A DNA stretch of 64,000 nt, from contig NZ_JARKNC010000008.1 in assembly GCF_029360805.1 (NCBI RefSeq), positions 62,001 through 126,000 of the forward strand, read 5' to 3'. The stretch is from Daejeonella sp. JGW-45. Lineage in GTDB: Bacteria; Bacteroidota; Bacteroidia; Sphingobacteriales; Sphingobacteriaceae. Below the pieces are notes generated by a model, which saw nothing but the letters and a program-made list of their open reading frames with translations, did not search any database and was not told the DNA's origin. The translations under genes were made by a program, and so were the position numbers. Of this stretch, positions 19,007-27,608 are shown one piece after another; positions within the stretch are counted from its first letter, which is position 1; each line of letters begins with the position of its first letter.

Positions 19007-19558
19007 CTAATAAAGTTCCACAATCATCTCGATCTCAACTGCAATATTTCCAGGCAACGCGTTAGTACCAATAGCAGAGCGTGCGTGCCTGCCTTTCTCT
19101 CCGAAAATCTGAACGATCATATCAGAGAATGCATTCATTACCTGTGGTTGTTGCGAAAACTCTGGTGTACAGTTTACAAGTCCTAAAACTTTAACGACAC
19201 GTTTAATTTTGCTGAGGTCACCTATCTCCGCTTTTAAGCTGGAAAGCAATGCAATTCCAGTTAATCTGGCAGCTTCCTGACCTTGGGCGATTGTAAGGTC
19301 TCCCCCTACTTTCCCCACGATCTGCCCTCCACCTGGTTTATCAGGACCGTGACCTGACGTGAAGACTATCTTTTTCCCCAGCCTCACAGTTTTGATTATG
19401 CTTGCTGTGGAAGGTGCTACTGGCGACAAAGTAATATTCAACTCTTTCAGCTTAGCATCAACACTGCCAGCTTTAGGTTTTTGAGCTTGTGCTGAAGTTA
19501 CTGATGCACAAACGATTACAAACAAAGGAATTAATAAGGATAAAATGTATTTTTTCAT
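19007..19558 (-). CDS. Exported Rid-family (YjgF/YER057c/UK114-like) protein
   Basis: A 183-residue protein with a Sec leader (MKKYILSLLIPLFVIVCASV, cleavage near SAQA). The rest is a Rid domain of the subgroup that begins LKELNITLSPVAP and continues IVFTSGHGPDKPGG, IGDLSKIKRVVKVLG and GRHARSAIGTNALPGNIAVE. Classical RidA removes reactive enamine/imine intermediates released by PLP enzymes, using an Arg that has a counterpart in GRHARS. Secretion is unusual for the family. Its position directly opposite the exported PLP enzyme at 17353 suggests they act on the same substrate in the periplasm (inference). The ATG at 19558 is chosen over an upstream in-frame start because it gives the leader. 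Catalytic activity of this subgroup is not established. Confidence 0.9.
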   Translation of the reverse strand: MKKYILSLLIPLFVIVCASVTSAQAQKPKAGSVDAKLKELNITLSPVAPSTASIIKTVRLGKKIVFTSGHGPDKPGGGQIVGKVGGDLTIAQGQEAARLTGIALLSSLKAEIGDLSKIKRVVKVLGLVNCTPEFSQQPQVMNAFSDMIVQIFGEKGRHARSAIGTNALPGNIAVEIEMIVELY

Positions 19559-19727
19559 AATTTTCAATTTATTTATGTCCTCTAAAGTTAATTTTTTTCG
19601 TTCGGAATACAAGTAAAAAGACGGTGACCGTTAGCGCATCAAGCTCTGATCAAAATGAATTTTCATTTCATTACAGACTTATCAAATGCTTTTATCAATT
19701 TTATAAAGATTTACATTTCCAGAGCAT

Positions 19728-20645
19728 ATGTCTTACACCAGAAAAGAATTCCTTCAAAACTCTGCTATTTTAGCAGCGGCAGCAATGGTAAGTTCCTCAT
19801 TCATTATACTAAAGGAAAAACCCCGCCTTTCGTTCTCAACTATCGCATGTCCGGATTGGACACTCAGGCAGGCAATCGATGCAGCTGTACTGCACGGTTA
19901 TACCGGCCTGGAGATACGTGGAATAAATCGCGAGATGGATCTGACTAAAGCACCAGAATTCGTTACACCAGAAAGCCGGAAAGCTACCCTTGCCTTAATG
20001 AAAGAAAAGGGATTGAAGTTTATTAATCTTGGCGCTTCGACTGCTTTACACATGCCTGAGGGCCCGGTGAGAGAAAAGCACATGAAAGAGGCGAAATCTT
20101 TTATTGACCTGGCACAACAGATAAATTGCCCCTATGTAAGGGTATTTCCTAATGATTTTCCTAAAAATCAAGATAGGAATAAGACGATAGAATATGTATC
20201 CAGCGGTTTACTGGAGCTGGGCCAATACGCCAAAGACAGGAAGGTTACTGTGCTGCTGGAAACGCATGGCGCATTCTCACATTCGGATGATATTTTAAAA
20301 ACTATGACGGCAGCAGAGCATCCAAATATTGGGCTGATCTGGGATATTTCAAACATGTGGACTAAAACCAAGGAATCTCCGTCAGTGGTTTACCAGACTC
20401 TTAAGAAGTATATCCGTCATACCCATATTAAAGACGCTAAGCTGCTTCCTGGCGATAAGTTACAGTACGTATTTATTGGGAAAGGTGATGTCCCTATTTT
20501 CGAAGCGATAGACATCCTGGCAAAGGATGGCTACAAAGGCTATTATAGCTTTGAATGGGAGAAACTATGGCATCCTGAGATCGCAGAGCCTGAGTTAGCC
20601 TTAGCGGATTACACCAAAGCGATGAAGGAACATTTTAAAATCTAG
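19728..20645 (+). CDS. Exported sugar phosphate isomerase/epimerase-like TIM barrel (xylose isomerase-like)
   Basis: A 305-residue protein of the AP-endonuclease-2/xylose isomerase-like TIM-barrel family. The leader MSYTRKEFLQNSAILAAAAM resembles a Tat leader with RK in place of RR. Barrel strands and metal-site stretches visible are GYTGLEIRGINREMDL, VRVFPNDFP, VTVLLETHGAFSH, IGLIWDISNMW, IRHTHIKDAK and YYSFEWEKLWHPE; the Glu, Asp, His and Glu residues in these match the divalent-metal site of the family. It probably isomerises, epimerises or hydrates a sugar outside the cytoplasm. Similar proteins accompany Gfo/Idh and DUF1080 genes in 3-keto-sugar pathways. It reads convergently towards the cytochrome-dehydrogenase gene at 20684. 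Confidence 0.88.
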   Translation: MSYTRKEFLQNSAILAAAAMVSSSFIILKEKPRLSFSTIACPDWTLRQAIDAAVLHGYTGLEIRGINREMDLTKAPEFVTPESRKATLALMKEKGLKFINLGASTALHMPEGPVREKHMKEAKSFIDLAQQINCPYVRVFPNDFPKNQDRNKTIEYVSSGLLELGQYAKDRKVTVLLETHGAFSHSDDILKTMTAAEHPNIGLIWDISNMWTKTKESPSVVYQTLKKYIRHTHIKDAKLLPGDKLQYVFIGKGDVPIFEAIDILAKDGYKGYYSFEWEKLWHPEIAEPELALADYTKAMKEHFKI

Positions 20646-20683
20646 TAATAAAACATAATCATCTCACTGCTTAAGCTTTTATC

Positions 20684-22222
20684 TTATTTTTTAACGGGCA
20701 GGACCCTTACAATCAGCCCTGTATCTTCGGTTAATGCATATAAAAACCCGTCGGGTGCTACCTTAACATCCCGAACGCGGCCGATATTCTCCAGGAGCGT
20801 CTCATCGTGGCTAAAGATATCGTCTTTAAATACAGCGCGGTGCAGCAGCTTCACCGCAAGGCCTGCAGTAAATATATTACCTTTCCATTCGGGATAACGG
20901 TCACTATACAGGATCTCCAGATCACCAGGAGCCACGGCATAGTGGTGCAGCGGTGCTTGTATCCCCTCTTTGAAGGGACTTTCTGAAATGATTGCGCCGG
21001 TGTATTCCAGGCTGAATGAGACTATAGGCCAGCCATAATTAGTGCCCGGCTTAATCTCATTGATCTCATCACCCCCCAGTTCGCCGAATTCGGTAGAAAA
21101 GATACGGCCTGTTTTAGCGTCGTTTACTAAACCCTCGTGTACCCGGTGCCCATAGCTGAATATTTCCGGAAGAGCATTCGCCCGACCTACAAAAGGATTG
21201 TCGGGTGGAATAGTTCCATCATCTTTAAATCGCATTGTTTTCCCATCCTGTTTTGTCAGATCCTGTGCATTTTTTCGATCACTCTTAATTGGAACTGTAA
21301 AATACATGTATCCTTTTTTGTCAAAGAGGATCTTGTTCCCGTACCATTCACCGTCGCCCCGGAAGGGTCCGGCACGATATAATGTCGCTGTATCGGTCAG
21401 TTTGTTGCCATCGAGCCGGCCGCGCACGAGGAGCGCGTACCCCGATCCGCCTCTTGCAAGCGGATCAATATAATAAGACAAATAGACCTGTTTGTTCTTT
21501 GCGAAGTCGGGATGCAACTTAATATCCCGCAGGCCGCCTTCGGGCATATTTTCAATTGTGCCGGCAGGCTTGCCACCCTCTATCTTTACAAGCTTTCCAT
21601 CACGCTGGGCGACCAATACACGGCCATCGGGAAGAAACGCCATACTCCATGGACGCGTTAAGCCAGCTACCACCGTATCTGCCATATAATGCAGTGCTTC
21701 CGAACGGAACACATTACTCACCTTCTTCGGCAGTGGAAAATAATTCCCCCCGTTCATTGCGTTAAGCCTGTAACCTGCGATATTTTGGACCAGGTTGGGA
21801 TTCTCGCCCGAGCCCTTTTTAACGAACTGTCTCACATAGGCTATTAATTGCCAGCGTTGCAGGTCGGAAAAAACCGCCTTATACGAAGGCATAGACTTCC
21901 CCCGGCCATTAGTCAATTTCCAGAATAAGGCGCCATCCGTTTGATCGACAACCCGCTTGCTGTGGAAGTTTGCAGGCGGCGGAGTAAACTTACCCGGCGA
22001 ACCGTCCCCCAAGCCGCTTTTACCGTGACAGGATATGCAATAAACATTAAACAACTTTTCGCCTTCACGAATGTTCTGGGGACTAAAGGAAATCGGGCTT
22101 TTAATGGTATCAGCCTCTGCCGGTGCTTTCCAGGCATCCTGGATGCTTGTTGTGGTTCTGAACGACAGGAAAGCTACAGCACCTAAACCGAATGCAACAA
22201 AAACGAGTATTTTCTTATTCAT
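20684..22222 (-). CDS. Cytochrome c fused to glucose/sorbosone (PQQ-type) dehydrogenase
   Basis: A 512-residue exported redox enzyme. An N-terminal membrane anchor or leader (KKILVFVAFGLGAVAFLSF) precedes a class I cytochrome c with haem motif CISCH at residues 62-66 and likely Met ligand in GKSMPSYKAVF. A soluble aldose dehydrogenase-like beta-propeller follows from about residue 165 (GLTRPWSMAFLPDGRVLVAQ, GGLRDIKLHPDFAKN, FSYGHRVHEGL, GDEINEIKPGTNYGWPIVS). The HRVHEGL stretch corresponds to the HRNxQG/PQQ-site region of the family but is altered. It likely oxidises an aldose and donates electrons to its own haem. It is the last gene of the operon 27381-20684. An ATG four codons upstream (22234) is also possible. 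Confidence 0.88.
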   Translation of the reverse strand: MNKKILVFVAFGLGAVAFLSFRTTTSIQDAWKAPAEADTIKSPISFSPQNIREGEKLFNVYCISCHGKSGLGDGSPGKFTPPPANFHSKRVVDQTDGALFWKLTNGRGKSMPSYKAVFSDLQRWQLIAYVRQFVKKGSGENPNLVQNIAGYRLNAMNGGNYFPLPKKVSNVFRSEALHYMADTVVAGLTRPWSMAFLPDGRVLVAQRDGKLVKIEGGKPAGTIENMPEGGLRDIKLHPDFAKNKQVYLSYYIDPLARGGSGYALLVRGRLDGNKLTDTATLYRAGPFRGDGEWYGNKILFDKKGYMYFTVPIKSDRKNAQDLTKQDGKTMRFKDDGTIPPDNPFVGRANALPEIFSYGHRVHEGLVNDAKTGRIFSTEFGELGGDEINEIKPGTNYGWPIVSFSLEYTGAIISESPFKEGIQAPLHHYAVAPGDLEILYSDRYPEWKGNIFTAGLAVKLLHRAVFKDDIFSHDETLLENIGRVRDVKVAPDGFLYALTEDTGLIVRVLPVKK

Positions 22223-22281
22223 ATTAAATTCCATACCAAATGGCGAAGATATACCGCTTCGCCGCGATAATTTAGTTGCGG

Positions 22282-23706
22282 CTAAATCTTCACCTGGGTA
22301 GTTCCTCCTTTTTTCAGATCAATGTCGACCGGAGCATTGGATCTCCATGCGCCAGCTGTAAAATCGGGGACGTCAATAGAATTAGAGCGATTATTTACGG
22401 ACCACTCGCTCAAAGGAAAAACAACACTCCATGTCGCCGCATCATATACATCCTGGTCCAGTGGTAAACCATTACGCAGGCAATCTATTATACGCCAGTC
22501 CATCAGGAAATCCATTCCGCCATGCCCGCCAACCTTTTTTGCAAGTTCACCAACTTTGTTAACTATTGGCGGAGAGTACTTCTCTTCCAATTGTTTAAAT
22601 TCAGCAGCAGAAAGCCATCCTGCGTGGCTGTTCGAAATACGGCCAGGCTCAGGGTATTTTTGCGCTGTACCGGCCGTGCCACTTATCAGATGAAGACGGG
22701 AATAAGGACGTGGAGAGGTCACATCGTGCTGTATCATGATAGTACGGCCCCTGTTAGTACGGATCGTCGTGGTATTCATATTACCATTGAAGGTATCTTT
22801 AGCAAATTGCTTGTAAAAATCATCCGTAGATGCCAGTTTTTTGGCATGCTCAGCCATCTGAAAATCGTTGCTTTGCATAGACACCAGGTAATCAAGTTTA
22901 TCACCGCGGTTGATACCCATCACCTGGCATACAGGCCCCAGGCCGTGGGTCGGATAAAGACTGCCTCGCCTGGTAATATTTTCCTTTAGCCGCCACATAC
23001 CCTGATAACCTGTTTTGCTGAAATTAAGGTCAAGCAGATTATGAATGTAAGCTCCTTCCGCGTGGACAAGCTCGCCAAAATATCCCTGACGTGCCATGTT
23101 CAACGTTAGCAGCTCGAAAAAGTCATAACAAGTATTTTCAAGCATCATACAATGCTTTTTTGTCCGCTCAGAGGTTTCAACCATCTGCCAGCACTCTTCA
23201 ACAGTGACTGCTGCGGGCACTTCTATGAATACATGCTTTCCCATTTCCATAGCGTACAAAGCCATCGGGACGTGCAAGTGCCAGGGTGTGGCGATGTATA
23301 TAATATCCACATCTTTCCGGTCGCATAGTCTTTTCCATTCATCGGGGCCGCCTGAATAAAGTGTTGGCTTATGACCAAGGCTTTCAACTTTCTTCTGGAC
23401 TTTAACAACATTTTCTGCTATTAAATCCGACAATCCGACTATCTGAACCCCCTCACACTTCGTCAGGTTCATGACATGACCAGGACCCCTCGAACCAAGA
23501 CCGATAAATCCGGCTCTTATTGTTTCGAGCTTCGGAGCTCCATATCCGCTCATGTTAAATTGTTGAATATGTGGCCGGCCTGCATAAGGTTTGGTAAACA
23601 AGTCGTTTCCCCTTTCACCTGCGAATCCATTCAGAATCCCGCCACCGGCTATACCGAGCCCTGCTAAGCTGCTTGCTTTCAGAAAATCCCTGCGATTATT
23701 TTTCAT
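22282..23706 (-). CDS. GH109-type Gfo/Idh/MocA protein (alpha-N-acetylgalactosaminidase-like), Tat-exported
   Basis: A 474-residue NAD-dependent Gfo/Idh/MocA fold protein with a textbook Tat leader (NNRRDFLKASSLAGLGIAGG). The Rossmann motif is GFIGLGSRGPGHV, followed by DIIYIATPWHLHVPMALYAM and the catalytic-loop E of FIEVPAAVTVEE. The stretches GSLYPTHGLGPVCQVMGI and LPLDQDVYDAATWS match glycoside hydrolase family 109, whose characterised members remove alpha-linked GalNAc by transient oxidation at C3. Substrate specificity within the family varies, so GalNAc is a hypothesis. It sits between a lipoprotein amidohydrolase gene and the cytochrome-dehydrogenase gene in one operon. A bound NAD is consistent with Tat export. 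Confidence 0.85.
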   Translation of the reverse strand: MKNNRRDFLKASSLAGLGIAGGGILNGFAGERGNDLFTKPYAGRPHIQQFNMSGYGAPKLETIRAGFIGLGSRGPGHVMNLTKCEGVQIVGLSDLIAENVVKVQKKVESLGHKPTLYSGGPDEWKRLCDRKDVDIIYIATPWHLHVPMALYAMEMGKHVFIEVPAAVTVEECWQMVETSERTKKHCMMLENTCYDFFELLTLNMARQGYFGELVHAEGAYIHNLLDLNFSKTGYQGMWRLKENITRRGSLYPTHGLGPVCQVMGINRGDKLDYLVSMQSNDFQMAEHAKKLASTDDFYKQFAKDTFNGNMNTTTIRTNRGRTIMIQHDVTSPRPYSRLHLISGTAGTAQKYPEPGRISNSHAGWLSAAEFKQLEEKYSPPIVNKVGELAKKVGGHGGMDFLMDWRIIDCLRNGLPLDQDVYDAATWSVVFPLSEWSVNNRSNSIDVPDFTAGAWRSNAPVDIDLKKGGTTQVKI

Positions 23707-23739
23707 GTTATAATAAGTTTTCGGTTGATTTAAGTTTTT

Positions 23740-24846
23740 TCAGATACCTGGGAACCATTTCCTGGCGTTGGTACGATATATTTTATCTATCACTTCCTTA
23801 GGCAATTTAAGTCCATTGAACGACTCGTCGAAATATGAACCGCTCATTTTTTCGTTTGTAACAAAAAATTTCCAGTCGCTAACCCTCGTTCTATGAAAAT
23901 CTTCATTTGCTTCTGCAAAATTTGATTTCTTATTAACTCCATTATCCGTGGAGTAAATTAACCGGTCCTGATACTTAATAAAGAAATCGTGTACTTTTTG
24001 CCAGTCTTTCACCGCCTGATATTGTAAATGGCAGATCCTTTCGGCCATATCCATGGCAATGTTTGGATATTTATCAAGTCGTTTCGCAATTTCATCGACA
24101 TTCCATTCCAGGCTACCCAGGTGTGCAGCTACGAATCGCAGCTTCGGATGCTTACCAAGCATCCTGTCCCTTGCAGCGATCTGCTCGTCATATGAAGGAT
24201 ATTCGGGATGCAGATACATATGATACTGAGGGTGTTCAGCAAAATAATTCCTATCGCTATTTACTGTCATTTGGTCCAGCGGCAGCCAGGCATTACGCGG
24301 CTCACCTAAGTGTCCGAGCAGGGTTTTGTCGCTTCTTTCTATAAAGTCAATGATCGGGTCAATGCGCGGATCATCAACCATCACAAACTTTCCATCCCTG
24401 TCTCTCAGCTCCATCCCGACATTCTTCCATATCTTAACACCTATGGCGCCTTTTTCAAAAGAGTCCTTTAAGTATGCAAGGGTCTTCGCCTGCCAGCCGG
24501 GCTCATCCCATCCTTCCAAACTGAAAGCAGTAAGGTAGGCTAAACGATCGGGATATTTCTCGATTAGCCTCAACGCGATTTCTTGCTTCTCTTCAATATT
24601 TGAAGACGGCCCTGAGTAAACATTCACTGTTAAAAGGCGGAGATTATCTTTTTCAGCCTGTTTAATGAAAGTAGTATCATATACTCCGATATGACTGTGT
24701 GTGTCATATTTTTCCACGCGGCTAAAGTCTTCAAGCGTGTAAAAGTTTTCGTCAGCCTTAACCTTCCCGGCTCCTGCTTTATTCTGTGTGCAGCCTGACA
24801 CAAGCGCATAAAGAAAAATAAGGCTAAACCACGTAATTTTTTTCAT
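23740..24846 (-). CDS. Lipoprotein amidohydrolase (metal-dependent hydrolase, TIM-barrel)
   Basis: A 368-residue lipoprotein; the lipobox is ALVSGC, with lipidated Cys about residue 19. The fold is an amidohydrolase_2-type TIM barrel related to ACMSD and 4-oxalomesaconate hydratase: the HxH-like motif is YDTHSHIGVYD, the strand-5 His is in LLGHLGEP, the strand-6 His in RFVAAHLGSLEW, and the final Asp in LIYSTDNGV. All four metal-binding positions are present, so the enzyme should be active. It lies 12 bp after the membrane acyltransferase gene and 33 bp before the GH109-type gene, so it belongs to the operon. The substrate (lactone, amide or decarboxylated acid) cannot be told. Confidence 0.85.
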   Translation of the reverse strand: MKKITWFSLIFLYALVSGCTQNKAGAGKVKADENFYTLEDFSRVEKYDTHSHIGVYDTTFIKQAEKDNLRLLTVNVYSGPSSNIEEKQEIALRLIEKYPDRLAYLTAFSLEGWDEPGWQAKTLAYLKDSFEKGAIGVKIWKNVGMELRDRDGKFVMVDDPRIDPIIDFIERSDKTLLGHLGEPRNAWLPLDQMTVNSDRNYFAEHPQYHMYLHPEYPSYDEQIAARDRMLGKHPKLRFVAAHLGSLEWNVDEIAKRLDKYPNIAMDMAERICHLQYQAVKDWQKVHDFFIKYQDRLIYSTDNGVNKKSNFAEANEDFHRTRVSDWKFFVTNEKMSGSYFDESFNGLKLPKEVIDKIYRTNARKWFPGI

Positions 24847-24858
24847 ATAAACCTGCAG

Positions 24859-26097
24859 CTAGATTTTAATAAATATTTTTTTCTTATACATCCAGTATAG
24901 AATAAGCCACTCTACCAGCAACACGAGTCCACCGCTAATCAGGGTCGCGTAAGCTGCTCCGAAGATCTGGTCGAATCCTTGTCCCAGATGAATGAATAGC
25001 GATTTATGGATCACATCTTTGATCCCCCCGTCGGCTATACAGTAGGCGGCAATAGAGTTCATGCCGATTACCATCAGGAAGAACGACCATTTTTTCTTGC
25101 CAGTGATATCGATCACACCAAAGAAAAATGCCAGGAACAGAAAACAGACACCTCCGCTGAAAATAGTCCACGCCGGTGTCCAGATACGTTTTACTACAGG
25201 ATTTATTCCGGCGAAATGCAACAGCATACCGAATACTATAAGCACCAGGCCCGTTATAATGAAAATCCTTAGTTTCCTTATTTGTGCTATCGAAGAATTC
25301 AGAACATTACCAGCGAGTAAGCCCAAAATCATTGTGCCGAGGGTTGGAATAAAGCTTAACGTGGAATAACCGCCCCCGTTGAACATAAATTCCTTCTCTC
25401 TCGGAAAAAGATTCAGAAACCAGTTATCAAATGCCCAGGCAAGGTTCGTATTTTTATTCCAGTGAGCTGCAAAGCCATTGAAGTTATGTTCCCAATTCTC
25501 CTTAACACCAGCCAATGCGTAATTAAAATCAGGACCCGGTAGCGGATACAGGGCGAAAGCAGCAAAATATCCGATAAGAACAACTGCTAATCCCATCAGC
25601 TGAACCCGCTGGGAGTAAAGAGCCAGCAAAACAAGAAAGGTATATCCCAGGCCTATTTGAGTCAGCGTATCCTCGAAGGTAAAATTAGTCTGGTCAGAAT
25701 GCATGGAACGAAGGAATATCCCAAGGCAAATAAGGATTAACGAACGCTTCGCCGTGTGCAGCAGTAAACTGCCAACGCTTGCCCCTTTATTCCTGCGGCT
25801 GGCAATTGAGTAGGGCAGCACCACCCCCACCAAAAACGTAAACGAAGGTTGAATCATATCATGCAGGCTGAGCCAGCTCCACGCTACGTGGCTTTGCTGA
25901 AACGCCAGGAATTCCCAAAACGCACTCCCCGGTTCGGCGTCTGAAACTTTCGAAAGGGCCAGAACTTCAGCCATCATGAGAAACATAACCAAACCACGGT
26001 ATACGTCTACGGATGCTATTCGCTGCACCGGCATAGCCGGGTTAATGACTGCCCCTGAAACAGGACTATCTTGGCTGGGAGTTGCTTGTCCGGGCAC
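24859..26097 (-). CDS. HGSNAT/NagX-like integral membrane acyltransferase (DUF5009 type)
   Basis: A 412-residue polytopic membrane protein with about ten to eleven hydrophobic spans. The first span has the family signature RIASVDVYRGLVMFLMM, followed by HDMIQPSFTFLVGVVLP and SILILICLGIF-like segments. Human HGSNAT acetylates heparan glucosamine using cytosolic acetyl-CoA, and bacterial NagX relatives are linked to amino-sugar use; that points to amino-sugar transacylation here, but is inference. The first start is a GTG at 26097, nine bases after the permease stop; an ATG at 26034 (MPVQRIASVD) is an alternative, since the first 21 residues are not conserved-looking. Its operon neighbours are a FucP-like permease and an amidohydrolase. 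Confidence 0.85.
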   Translation of the reverse strand: MPGQATPSQDSPVSGAVINPAMPVQRIASVDVYRGLVMFLMMAEVLALSKVSDAEPGSAFWEFLAFQQSHVAWSWLSLHDMIQPSFTFLVGVVLPYSIASRRNKGASVGSLLLHTAKRSLILICLGIFLRSMHSDQTNFTFEDTLTQIGLGYTFLVLLALYSQRVQLMGLAVVLIGYFAAFALYPLPGPDFNYALAGVKENWEHNFNGFAAHWNKNTNLAWAFDNWFLNLFPREKEFMFNGGGYSTLSFIPTLGTMILGLLAGNVLNSSIAQIRKLRIFIITGLVLIVFGMLLHFAGINPVVKRIWTPAWTIFSGGVCFLFLAFFFGVIDITGKKKWSFFLMVIGMNSIAAYCIADGGIKDVIHKSLFIHLGQGFDQIFGAAYATLISGGLVLLVEWLILYWMYKKKIFIKI

Positions 26098-26106
26098 TTT
26101 TTACAG

Positions 26107-27381
26107 CTATGTTGTTCTTACTTTGTATCCGTACACAGCGAAATACAATATGTACAGGTAGCATGGTACCATTATCCAATAAGCCGACTGAGTACTGGTC
26201 ATATCAGCCAGGTATCCATATAACAGGGGAAGTATCGCACCACCCGCGATCCCCATGATGAGGATTGACGAACCTATTTTAGTAAATCGTCCTAAACCAG
26301 CAAGACCAAGCGGCCAGAGAGCTGGCCATACAAGTGAATTTGCCAATCCGAGAAGGGCGATAAATGCTACGGAAACGAATCCGCTGGTGAATATCGCTGC
26401 GAGCGACAAAATAATCCCCAAAATAGCAGAGAATTTAAGCGCAGTTTGCTGACTCAGATACCGCGGTATACAGATCACGCCGATAAAATACCCGACAATC
26501 ATGCTTATTAACGTTGCCGTAGTAAAGTATTTGGCTGTTGACAGTGAAATCCCCCAGGATGCACCGTAACTGATGATAGTATCGCCGGCAATTACCTCTA
26601 CACCGACATACAGGAAAAGGGCCAATGCGCATAACAAGAGATGCGGAAATTGCAGAATACTTGTCTTATTAGTGTTCGCTTTTGCTGAAACTTCATCTTC
26701 CTGGTCTGCGTCAACTTCGGGAAGTGATGAGCGGTTGAGCACTACCGCGAGTATAACCAACACAAGGATAATGATAATATATGGCACGATAACCCGCGAA
26801 GCCAGTTCATCGAGTTCTGCTGCTTTACTCGCCAGATCCATGCTGTTCAGTCGCTGCAAAAGAGAATCTGTGTCTTTAAGTACCACTGCGCCCAATGCAA
26901 TCGGTGCGATGGCTCCCGCCAGCTTATTACAGATCCCCATTATACTTATCCTTTTTGCTGCACTTTCAGGCGGACCAAGAATGGTTATATATGGGTTTGA
27001 GGCTGTTTGTAAAAGAGCCAGACCAGTTCCCTGTACAAATAAACCCAACAAAAACAAGACGTAGGTTCTGGACATCGCCGCCGGTATAAATATCAACGCG
27101 CCAAGGGCCATAACGGCCAGGCCCAAAGCCATACCTTTTTTAAATCCGGTCTTCTTCAGTACCATCCCTGAGGGAATAGCCATAACAAGATAAGAAATAT
27201 AAAAGGCGAATGCGACCAGGTAGGATTCGAAATTATTTAGTTCGCAAGCGATCTTTAAATAAGGAATCAATACGGCATTAAGCCATGTTACGAAGCCAAA
27301 AACAAAAAATAATGCACCAATGATAAATATTGGGTTCAGTGCAGTTTTAGCAGACTTCGCATCAGCAATTTGATTGGTCAT
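26107..27381 (-). CDS. FucP/GluP-family sugar:H+ symporter (MFS)
   Basis: A 424-residue permease with twelve predicted membrane spans. The stretches IIGALFFVFGFVTWLNAVLI, LVMAIPSGMVLKKTGFKKGM and GTGLALLQTASNPYITILGP are diagnostic of the fucose/glucose/galactose permease family (the last is the FucP-type QxxxNPY motif). Bacteroidota members carry fucose, glucose, galactose or N-acetylglucosamine across the inner membrane. It is the first gene of the five-gene minus-strand operon ending at 20684, so it probably imports the sugar set free by the exported enzymes encoded after it. Three dyad-symmetric sequences lie 80-135 bp upstream of its ATG and may bind a regulator. Confidence 0.92.
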   Translation of the reverse strand: MTNQIADAKSAKTALNPIFIIGALFFVFGFVTWLNAVLIPYLKIACELNNFESYLVAFAFYISYLVMAIPSGMVLKKTGFKKGMALGLAVMALGALIFIPAAMSRTYVLFLLGLFVQGTGLALLQTASNPYITILGPPESAAKRISIMGICNKLAGAIAPIALGAVVLKDTDSLLQRLNSMDLASKAAELDELASRVIVPYIIIILVLVILAVVLNRSSLPEVDADQEDEVSAKANTNKTSILQFPHLLLCALALFLYVGVEVIAGDTIISYGASWGISLSTAKYFTTATLISMIVGYFIGVICIPRYLSQQTALKFSAILGIILSLAAIFTSGFVSVAFIALLGLANSLVWPALWPLGLAGLGRFTKIGSSILIMGIAGGAILPLLYGYLADMTSTQSAYWIMVPCYLYILYFAVYGYKVRTT

Positions 27382-27463
27382 TAGAGTACTTTGTTTAAAG
27401 GGTTAATAATGTACGTGGTTACAAAAAAAGGTCTGTTGTGATAAAAAAGGTAGAAGGCCAGGA

Positions 27464-27515
27464 AATATTGCTTCAATATTAGATCTAACATTAGTCTAAT
27501 ATAAAGTGTTAACAC
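27464..27515. promoter_or_regulatory. Cluster of three palindromes upstream of the sugar-permease operon
   Basis: Within 52 bp there are AATATTG-CTT-CAATATT (27464-27480), ATTAG-T-CTAAT (27490-27500) and GTGTTAACAC (27506-27515), each a perfect dyad. They lie 83-134 bp upstream of the permease start at 27381 and could be operators. No dedicated regulator is adjacent. Confidence 0.45.
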
Positions 27516-27555
27516 ACACAAAACAAATTAAAACCCAGGAATCGCGTAAGCAAAC

Positions 27556-27587
27556 AAAAAACGCCATCCTGCAGGACGGCGTTTTTT
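27556..27587 (-). terminator. Rho-independent terminator of the exported amidohydrolase gene
   Basis: A 10-bp stem (27556-27565 with 27578-27587), extended by TCC/GGA around a TGCA loop, is flanked by six A on one side and six T on the other. It lies 21 bp after the stop codon at 27609 and would work in both directions. Confidence 0.9.
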
Positions 27588-27608
27588 GAATAAAGAAGAA
27601 AGATACGA

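Noticed and set aside
19007-19612. Longer form of the Rid protein starting at 19612
   Set aside because: The extra 18 residues are charged and would bury the Sec leader that begins at the ATG at 19558.
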